5,413 nucleotides of DNA from positions 1-5,413 of the forward strand of contig VSPW01000136.1 in the NCBI GenBank assembly GCA_009775535.1, given 5' to 3'. This document shows, in pieces, positions 1-5,413 of this stretch; the stretch's first letter is position 1; the number at the start of each line of letters is the position of its first letter. Position numbers and translations under genes: made by a program. The notes under the pieces are model-generated. The model was not told where the DNA came from. It saw only the letters and a list, made by a program, of their open reading frames with translations, and ran no database searches. Source of the DNA: Muribaculaceae bacterium. Its GTDB lineage: Bacteria; Bacteroidota; Bacteroidia; Bacteroidales; Muribaculaceae.

Positions 1-1664
1 GTATACATCCTGTCATTCAGGTTTATCGACGGCGTCACATTTATGTAATTGAACACATTGAATGTCGCAGAGATAGGTATGTTATGCTTCATGCCGTTGC
101 GCCAGTCTTTGATGAGCGACTTCTTGAAAAACTCATCCTGCTTGGCCGTCAACGAATTCTGCAGCTGGCCCGAATAGCTCAGTTTTATCTTCTCATACCA
201 TTTCTCGTCACCTGCGGCTAGCTTGCGCTTGAAGGGGTACGTCTGCGACATGGTCACCGTGATGTTCGGGAACGATACATTCAGCGTAGAGTCCTGCGTA
301 CGCTGCGACACATTCATCGTTGTCGACAGCGACCACTTCGACCGCGGGAAACGGTACGTCATGTTGATGGTAGAGCTCTTGGTGTTCTCCGTGAACGAAT
401 TTGAATAATACGAATTCAGGTCATTGCGCGAATACCCGCTGGTGGTGAAGTTCACGCTCGCCGAAAGCGTCATGTTCGGATTGTTCTTTGCATCCTGGGT
501 ATGGCTCCATAATATCTGGAAGTTGGTCTGCTTGGAATAGTCCGGGTCACCCTTCTCCCCGTATATAGATGTCAGGTATGATAGGTTGAAATTGCCGTGG
601 TACTTGTAGCGCTTGTTGTATGTCGACTGCGCACGCAGCCCCCACGACCCCTTCGTATATATCTCCCCGGTAAGGGCCAGGTCAATATTGTCATTGATTG
701 CAAAATAATATCCGCCGTCACTGAGGTAGAACCCACGTTTGTAGTCATCGCCGAACGTAGGCACAATCACCCCCGATGCATAGCTGTCTGTAAACGGGAA
801 AAAGCCGAAAGGCACAGCAAGCGGAAGCGGAAGCCCGGACAGCACCATGTACGCCGGCCCGGTGATGATATCCTTTCCAGGGCGCATCTTGGCCTTTGTC
901 AGCTGGAGGTAGAAATGGGGGTCATCATGCTTGTCGCAGGTCGTGTACTTCACCTTTTTCATGTAATACACGTCCTCATCCGTCTTCTTGGTAGTGCCGC
1001 CGGTTATGAAGCCCTCCCCCTGCTGGGTTATCACGTCCGTTATGAATCCCTTGCGGGTCTTGAAATTATAGCGCATCGTATTGGTCTCATACGAAGCCGA
1101 ACCCTCCTGGAACACAGGCTGGCCTACCGGATCTCCAACCGAGTCGGTCGTACCCATGGCATACACCGTATTGTTGTTCAGGTCAACCTCGATTTGGGCG
1201 GCATCCAGCTTCAGGTCATCATAGGCCACCCTTGCATTGCCGAACATGCATGCACTGACGCGCCTTATAAGGATAAGGGAATCCGAAGAAGAGAACGTTA
1301 CGGCATGGTCTAGGTCGACCTTCATGCGCCGTATCCTTGACTTGGGCGCGGCATCCCTTGAAATGGCTGACGAATCGGCAGGCATGGCCACCGAATCTGC
1401 ACTTGCATTCCCGTAGGAAGCTACCGCAGCCGTATCAGCCATTTTGGTAGGAGGAGGCAATATGTCCGTAGGCTGGGGTAGTGTATCATCCCCGTTATGG
1501 GCGTTTGCCGATATCAGCCATAATGAATCGTGCACCCCGGCTATCGTGCCGCCCTCAGCCGCCTGTACCTGTCCGCCACGGCGTACAGAACCGCAGGATG
1601 TGACAGCCGATGTCACAACCAGGGCGGTTATCAGAGCTATGGCATATATTGCAGCGTGTTTCAC
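1..1664 (-). CDS. lptD: LPS-assembly outer-membrane protein LptD (OstA family), 5' part, C-terminus beyond the window
   Basis: My own minus-strand translation is open for 554 codons and runs off the left edge. LptD forms the outer-membrane barrel that, with the lipoprotein LptE, inserts lipopolysaccharide into the outer leaflet. Residues 1-24 are a signal sequence, and about 25-110 a Pro/Ala/Asp/Ser-rich linker. About 115-265 form the periplasmic OstA/LptA-like beta-jellyroll, with short strands such as ARVAYDDLKLDAAQIEVDL and the motif YTTCD (Cys243). From about 275 (LPLAVPFGFFPF) the sequence turns into alternating aromatic and polar barrel strands, including GFYLSDGGYYFAI and SWGLRAQSTYN. 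Bacteroidota LptD proteins are usually near 900 residues, so roughly 350 should lie outside the window. GTG at 1664 is chosen because an in-frame TGA sits at 1686-1688 with no ATG between, and because it gives a complete signal peptide. Other Lpt genes are not visible. The family call rests on recalled homologues and is firm; the start is slightly less so. Confidence 0.9.
   Translation of the reverse strand, partial: MKHAAIYAIALITALVVTSAVTSCGSVRRGGQVQAAEGGTIAGVHDSLWLISANAHNGDDTLPQPTDILPPPTKMADTAAVASYGNASADSVAMPADSSAISRDAAPKSRIRRMKVDLDHAVTFSSSDSLILIRRVSACMFGNARVAYDDLKLDAAQIEVDLNNNTVYAMGTTDSVGDPVGQPVFQEGSASYETNTMRYNFKTRKGFITDVITQQGEGFITGGTTKKTDEDVYYMKKVKYTTCDKHDDPHFYLQLTKAKMRPGKDIITGPAYMVLSGLPLPLAVPFGFFPFTDSYASGVIVPTFGDDYKRGFYLSDGGYYFAINDNIDLALTGEIYTKGSWGLRAQSTYNKRYKYHGNFNLSYLTSIYGEKGDPDYSKQTNFQILWSHTQDAKNNPNMTLSASVNFTTSGYSRNDLNSYYSNSFTENTKSSTINMTYRFPRSKWSLSTTMNVSQRTQDSTLNVSFPNITVTMSQTYPFKRKLAAGDEKWYEKIKLSYSGQLQNSLTAKQDEFFKKSLIKDWRNGMKHNIPISATFNVFNYINVTPSINLNDRMY
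1593..1664 (-). other. Signal sequence of LptD with a lipobox-like end
   Basis: The first 24 codons encode a short basic start (VKH, with GTG read as Met), a hydrophobic core rich in Ala, Ile, Leu and Val, and then VTSC at residues 21-24. VTSC fits the signal peptidase II pattern [LVI][ASTVI][GAS]C, with Cys24 as the possible lipidated residue. A signal peptidase I cut after TSA (residues 18-20) is also possible. That a signal peptide is present is clear; which peptidase cuts it is not. Confidence 0.6.
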
Positions 1665-1702
1665 TGTTAAGCGTACGCGATGAGTTCAATAATTCAGAAT
1701 TG

Positions 1703-1710
1703 CAAAGGTA
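1703..1710 (-). promoter_or_regulatory. Candidate Bacteroidota -7 promoter box for lptD
   Basis: The minus strand reads TACCTTTG, a full match to the TAnnTTTG -7 consensus used by the primary sigma factor of Bacteroidota. It lies 38 bases before the lptD GTG and after the nuo terminator, which would leave a leader of about 30 bases. The matching TTTG expected near -33 is not visible at the usual spacing (about 1730-1734 reads AACGG on the minus strand), so this is a half-supported promoter. Confidence 0.5.
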
Positions 1711-1744
1711 GGAAAAATGTCCGGATTTACCGTTCCCACATAGT

Positions 1745-1782
1745 AAAAAAGTTGCGCATCCGGATTACGGACGCGCAACTTT
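1745..1782 (-). terminator. Intrinsic terminator of the nuo operon
   Basis: The arms AAAGTTGCGC and GCGCAACTTT pair perfectly over 10 bp. A further five inner pairs (one of them G-U on the transcript) give a stem of about 15 bp around a five-base loop. Read leftward, the stem runs into six consecutive T's, three of them shared with the stem; read rightward, it has only three T's and then GATAG. It therefore best fits termination of the leftward nuoN transcript, whose stop codon is about 73 bases upstream. It also insulates lptD from complex I transcription. Confidence 0.88.
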
Positions 1783-1855
1783 GATAGTTGTGCAATTATG
1801 TGTGCCTGATAATCGTGTACGGATTGTATTGCTTGCTAAAAGTTGGATATGTATC

Positions 1856-3322
1856 TTATTGGATGAAATACATGTTCATCGGTGAATTCGATGCGATGTC
1901 AAGCAGGTAATTGTAGCAGCAGCTGACAATACCGAGAAGCACCACACCGCCAACAGTTATCCACAATCCCAGACGTTCGCTGCAAGAAGAGCGGAAATGC
2001 TCCACCGGGCACGGGCCTTGGTTGATGAACATTTCTTTCACCACAAGCAGGTAATAGTATAGGGACACTATGGTGTTGATAAGGGCGATCAGCACAAGCA
2101 CGTAGATTGCTACTGTACCCTGCTGCAGTGCGCCGGTAAAAATGAAGAACTTGCTGAAGAAGCCAGCGAAAGGCGGGATGCCTGCTAGCGAGAACATTGC
2201 CAGCATCATGGCGAAAGCCAGGCGGGGATTGGTCTTGTACAGGCCGTTGTAGTCATCCATCGACACGCGTCCTGTGGCATTCTCTATGGCCTGGATCACG
2301 CCGAAGGCAGCCAGGTTGGAGAAAATGTACACAAGTATGTAATACATCAGCGATGCCATGCCGGTCGAATTGAACGCTATCACGCCGAGCATTATGTATC
2401 CGGCCTGCGATATAGAAGAGAAGGCAAGGAAGCGCTTCATGTTCCGCTGGCGCAGGGCGAACAGGTTGCCGATTGTGATTGTCAGTATGATAAGGGCATA
2501 AAGCATCCATTCCCATGCAAGCGAGTACACCGTACCGAACACCTGTGCCATGATTACAAGGAATGCGAACGCGGCCGCACCCTTGGATATCACCGACAGG
2601 TAGGAAGTGACCGATGTAGGCGCACCCTGGTACACATCAGCGGTCCAAAGATGGAACGGTACAAGCGACAGCTTGAAGCCTATGCCGGCGATTACAAAGG
2701 CAAGGGCTACTACCAGCATGATGCTCTCTTTGCCGGTGATGGCGAAATAAATGTTCTCGAAATACAGCGAACCAGTAAGTCCGTATACATACGACAGGCC
2801 CAGAAGGAAGATAGCCGAAGAGAACACCGCTGTAAGGATGTACTTCACGGCGGCCTCATGGCTCTCGTAATGTTTCTTGTCAAAGGCTACCATCGCAGCC
2901 AGAGGGAGCGAGGCCGCCTCAAGGCCGATGACAAACAGAAGGAAGTGGCGTGCCGAAATCATAAGGTACATGCCGAACAAGGTCACCAGCAGCAGCTCAT
3001 AGAACTCGCCGCGGCGCATGATGGTGAATTCGCTGTTGGCCCACTTGATGGACTGTATAAGCACTATCACCACACCTATGTTCAGTATATTCTTTATCGC
3101 TGTGATAACGGTGGATGTCTCATACATCCCCGCAAACGCAGTGACGTTGCCGGATGTGCAGAAGAAACCGCACACCGTGAGCGCAAGTGTCAGTACCGTA
3201 GCGAATGCCGGAAGGCTGCCCTGCGTCCGCTTGGGCATGAACGTATCATAGAGGAAGACCAATAGGAATACTGTCAATAATCCTATCTCTTGCTTCATTG
3301 CTAAAAACTGTGAATAATCCAT
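1856..3322 (-). CDS. nuoN: NADH-quinone oxidoreductase (complex I) membrane subunit N
   Basis: NuoN is one of three antiporter-like subunits of the complex I membrane arm, where quinone reduction drives ion translocation. The 488-residue product is about family length (E. coli 485) and shows roughly 14 hydrophobic segments. All expected channel charges are present: Glu135 in GLEAASLP, Lys160 in AAVKYILTAVFSS, Lys217 in GFKLSLVPFHLW, Lys247 in SVISKGAAAF, and Lys391 in IPPFAGFFSKF. These match E. coli E133, K158, K217, K247 and K395. The start MDYSQFL is kept because this N-terminus resembles recalled Bacteroidales NuoN; a second Met at residue 9 is possible. The gene begins 18 bases after nuoM with no clear Shine-Dalgarno sequence, so it is co-transcribed. 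It is the last nuo gene, followed by the terminator at 1745-1782. No damage is seen. Confidence 0.97.
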   Translation of the reverse strand: MDYSQFLAMKQEIGLLTVFLLVFLYDTFMPKRTQGSLPAFATVLTLALTVCGFFCTSGNVTAFAGMYETSTVITAIKNILNIGVVIVLIQSIKWANSEFTIMRRGEFYELLLVTLFGMYLMISARHFLLFVIGLEAASLPLAAMVAFDKKHYESHEAAVKYILTAVFSSAIFLLGLSYVYGLTGSLYFENIYFAITGKESIMLVVALAFVIAGIGFKLSLVPFHLWTADVYQGAPTSVTSYLSVISKGAAAFAFLVIMAQVFGTVYSLAWEWMLYALIILTITIGNLFALRQRNMKRFLAFSSISQAGYIMLGVIAFNSTGMASLMYYILVYIFSNLAAFGVIQAIENATGRVSMDDYNGLYKTNPRLAFAMMLAMFSLAGIPPFAGFFSKFFIFTGALQQGTVAIYVLVLIALINTIVSLYYYLLVVKEMFINQGPCPVEHFRSSCSERLGLWITVGGVVLLGIVSCCYNYLLDIASNSPMNMYFIQ

Positions 3323-3340
3323 TTGGCTATCAATCTTGTA

Positions 3341-4846
3341 TTAGTTCAACCCTAGGACACGGAAAATCTCGGGACTGAATGTGGTATTAATCAACTCATT
3401 GAAGAAGTTGGGGAAACAGCCTATGCCGGCAACGCAGATTATCAGCGTTATCGTTGAGGTACGTTCCCACCATGTAGCATCGGTAAGCTCCAGATGATGC
3501 TTGTCGTATACAGGGCCGAAAAGCAGCTTGCCTACCACCCGCAGTATGTACACGGCGGTTATCACTATCGAGCAGCACGCAACGATCGTGAACACACGGT
3601 GGAACATGTCAGCATGCTGGAATGAGCCTACGAATATCGTCATCTCGGCCACGAAGCCGCTAAGGCCGGGAAGGCCGAGCGAGGCCATACCCGCTATCAC
3701 GTAGCACACCGCAAGGAAAGGCATGATCTTCATCAGACCGCCCATCAGGCGTATGTCACGCGTATGGGTACGTCCGTATATCATACCGATCAAAGCGAAG
3801 AACAGCGCCGTCATCAGGCCGTGCGAAAGCATCTGCATGATCGCACCTGTCATCGCTGTAGTATTCAGCATAAGGATTGCGAACAGCACAAGGCCGCAGT
3901 GGCTCACCGATGAATAGGCGTTGATATACTTGAGGTCGGTCTGGACGCAAGCCGAGAAAGCGCCGTACACCACCGAAATGCCGGTAAGGATAAGGAATAT
4001 CCATGCAAGTTCGTTGGCGGCATAAGGCATCAGGTAGATGGCCACACGGAAACATCCGTATCCGCCAAGTTTCATGAGCACGCCAGCGTGCAGCATCGAT
4101 ACGGCGGTAGGCGCGGAGGCATGGCCGTCAGGGCTCCAGGTATGGAAGGGGAACATCGCGCCCAACACACCGAATCCTACAAAAGTCATCGGGAACAGAA
4201 ATGTCTGCCATCCGTGGGAGATGGCATCGTTCTGCGCGATTTCAAGAAGGTTCCATGTAAGAGGCTGGCCTTCGGGAGCTGAATGGTAATAGATGCCGAT
4301 GAGGCCGAGCATCAGGAATGCCGAACCGCCCATGAGCATCAGGGTAAGCTTCATTGCAGAATAGTTCTTGTTGCCGCTGCCCCATACGCCGATAAGCAGG
4401 TACATGGGGATGAGGGCAACCTCGTAGAACATGAACATTGTGAACAGGTCGATGGTGATGAAGAACCCGAACACACCGGTGCTCAGCAATATCAGCCATA
4501 GGAAGAATTCCTTGGGCTGGTCTATCTTCCACGATGCGAACGAACCTGCGAACACTATTATGGACGACAGCAGCAGCATTGCTATGGAGATGCCGTCGAC
4601 TCCGACTGAAAGGTTGATGTTCAGGGGTGTGAACCATTGCCAGCTGTCACAGAACAGCATGGGCGATTCATCTCCGGCGGCGCGGAGGTCGAGATACTGC
4701 ACCAGCAGCACCACCGACAGTGCTGTGAGCACCAGCGAACCTACTACCGCGACAGCACGTATCTGCTTTATGTTGCGGCAAAGGGCGAGCCCTGCCAGCA
4801 TAAGCAGGGGTATCACCACAAAGTATATCAATATATTTGAAAACAT
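3341..4846 (-). CDS. nuoM: NADH-quinone oxidoreductase (complex I) membrane subunit M
   Basis: NuoM is the antiporter-like subunit between NuoL and NuoN in the membrane arm. The 501-residue product matches family length (E. coli 509) and has about 14 hydrophobic segments. Visible landmarks are VGVDGISIAMLLLSS (about 82-96), Glu142 in MFYEVALIPMYLLIGVWG, PFHTWSPDGHASAPTAVS (233-250), Lys259 in HAGVLMKLGGYG, and Glu401 in LPGLSGFVAEM. Glu142, Lys259 and Glu401 correspond to the functional E144, K265 and E407 of E. coli. The TM7 lysine (E. coli K234) is not there: the aligned residue is Leu228 in GFGVLGAMFPFHTW. His253 in TM8 stands where E. coli NuoM appears to have Leu and resembles the TM8 histidine of NuoL. 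The gene is 40 bases from nuoL and 18 from nuoN, in one operon. No frameshift or truncation is seen. Confidence 0.97.
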   Translation of the reverse strand: MFSNILIYFVVIPLLMLAGLALCRNIKQIRAVAVVGSLVLTALSVVLLVQYLDLRAAGDESPMLFCDSWQWFTPLNINLSVGVDGISIAMLLLSSIIVFAGSFASWKIDQPKEFFLWLILLSTGVFGFFITIDLFTMFMFYEVALIPMYLLIGVWGSGNKNYSAMKLTLMLMGGSAFLMLGLIGIYYHSAPEGQPLTWNLLEIAQNDAISHGWQTFLFPMTFVGFGVLGAMFPFHTWSPDGHASAPTAVSMLHAGVLMKLGGYGCFRVAIYLMPYAANELAWIFLILTGISVVYGAFSACVQTDLKYINAYSSVSHCGLVLFAILMLNTTAMTGAIMQMLSHGLMTALFFALIGMIYGRTHTRDIRLMGGLMKIMPFLAVCYVIAGMASLGLPGLSGFVAEMTIFVGSFQHADMFHRVFTIVACCSIVITAVYILRVVGKLLFGPVYDKHHLELTDATWWERTSTITLIICVAGIGCFPNFFNELINTTFSPEIFRVLGLN

Positions 4847-4886
4847 GACAATTACGATGGTTTATCTTGTAGTCAGTGAATATTTG

Positions 4887-5413
4887 TTAACAGCACAGGA
4901 TGCATACCGTTGTCACGGCACCAAGCAGGAGTGCGCCAAGCAGGTATACCCATACATACATCTGGATGCTTCCTGACTGGAGGCCGCGGATTGCGAACGA
5001 AGCCTTGTTGGCCATCCATGCGAACGAATCCATTGTACCGTCAATGATATGGCGGTCAAACCATGCTATCGGGCGGCAGATGCAGTTGAATATGATCTTA
5101 TGTGTGATGAATATGTAGAGCTCGTCCCAGTAGAAGCGGTGCAAAGCCCAGTTCCATAGGTTCGGGAAAGCTTTCCTCATCTTTGCAGGGAGGCCGTTCT
5201 CACTTTTATACATCTTTGTGGCTAGGGCGATGGCGGCGATGGCTACAAGGAGGCTCACCGATGCTACAGTCCAGTCAAGGTTGCCAAGGTTGGTAAGGAA
5301 TCCGGCGGTTTCGTTCATCGGGTGTCCGTTCCATGTCACAAGGTTGCCGAACGGTACGAATCCGGCTACGCAGGAGACTACAGCAAGTATCACCAGCGGC
5401 AGTGTCATTGTCC
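4887..5413 (-). CDS. nuoL: NADH-quinone oxidoreductase (complex I) membrane subunit L, C-terminal end, 5' part beyond the window
   Basis: About 175 residues of an open frame enter from the right edge; the Met at 5406-5408 is internal (preceded in frame by Thr), not the start. NuoL is the distal antiporter-like subunit, and its C-terminus carries a long lateral helix (HL) along the membrane arm, anchored by a last TM helix. Numbering from that Met, hydrophobic helices lie at about 3-20 and 46-64. An amphipathic stretch follows at about 85-145, with FYWDELYIFITHKIIF and the NuoL-like IAWFDRHIIDGTMD, and a final TM helix at about 150-170. This order fits the tail of NuoL, as does its place directly before nuoM. 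Bacterial NuoL usually exceeds 600 residues, so most of it, including the core channel helices, is outside the window. The protein ends in CILCC. The next gene starts 40 bases downstream. Confidence 0.93.
   Translation of the reverse strand, partial: TMTLPLVILAVVSCVAGFVPFGNLVTWNGHPMNETAGFLTNLGNLDWTVASVSLLVAIAAIALATKMYKSENGLPAKMRKAFPNLWNWALHRFYWDELYIFITHKIIFNCICRPIAWFDRHIIDGTMDSFAWMANKASFAIRGLQSGSIQMYVWVYLLGALLLGAVTTVCILCC

Noticed and set aside
597..1313. A 238-codon plus-strand reading frame opposite lptD.
   Set aside because: It lies wholly antisense to the lptD frame, its product is rich in Arg and His with no recognisable domain, and the minus-strand frame has clear LptD features. It is a shadow.
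1444..1683. A 79-codon plus-strand frame next to the lptD start.
   Set aside because: It is antisense to the lptD signal peptide and linker, and no promoter or family match supports it.
2651..3265. A 204-codon plus-strand reading frame opposite nuoN.
   Set aside because: It is antisense to well-conserved NuoN, and its product is highly charged and low in complexity, as expected from reading complex I membrane codons backwards.
3333..4871. The octamer TACAAGAT occurs on the minus strand in both the nuoL-nuoM gap (about 4864-4871) and the nuoM-nuoN gap (3333-3340), suggesting a shared translation or processing signal.
   Set aside because: It sits at different distances from the two start codons (17 and 10 bases), is AT-rich and short, and two copies are not enough to set it apart from chance.
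4887..4895. The NuoL C-terminus CILCC looked like a possible metal-binding or lipid-modification tail.
   Set aside because: It directly follows a TM helix, and there is no CaaX-type prenylation in bacteria; scattered cysteines also occur in NuoN (VSCCYN), so this is probably neutral.
4431..4976. A 181-codon plus-strand frame spanning the nuoL-nuoM junction.
   Set aside because: It overlaps both real genes on the other strand and has no family resemblance, so its length comes from codon bias on the coding strand.

Overview
The window reads as ordinary core genome of a Bacteroidales bacterium. It holds the 3' end of a respiratory complex I (nuo) operon followed by the first 60% or so of lptD, the outer-membrane lipopolysaccharide translocon gene. 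All four genes lie on the minus strand, so they are read from right to left. The lineage is inferred from the Bacteroidota-style NuoM, NuoN and LptD sequences, from the lack of clear Shine-Dalgarno sequences ahead of nuoM and nuoN, and from a Bacteroidota-type -7 promoter box (TACCTTTG, fitting TAnnTTTG) ahead of lptD. The base composition looks close to balanced, and with frequent ATA isoleucine codons in lptD it would fit a gut group such as Muribaculaceae. That family-level placement is only a guess.

From right to left: 4887-5413 is the C-terminal end of NuoL, cut by the window edge. After 40 bases comes complete nuoM (3341-4846), and after another 18 bases complete nuoN (1856-3322). These are the three antiporter-like proton-pumping subunits of complex I and are clearly one transcription unit. 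A strong intrinsic terminator (1745-1782) lies about 75 bases past the nuoN stop. The rest of the 191-base gap carries a candidate lptD promoter, and lptD starts with GTG at 1664 and runs off the left edge.

NuoL, NuoM and NuoN sit side by side in the membrane arm and couple quinone reduction to ion pumping. LptD is unrelated in function: it inserts lipopolysaccharide or lipooligosaccharide into the outer leaflet of the outer membrane. The two units are separated by the terminator, so they are probably neighbours without sharing regulation.

I found no RNA genes, mobile elements, CRISPR array or novel defence-like system. The points most worth a second look are a NuoM that lacks the otherwise conserved TM7 lysine of the proton channel while keeping the other key charges, and a lipobox-like signal sequence on LptD. 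Both may turn out to be traits of the whole lineage.
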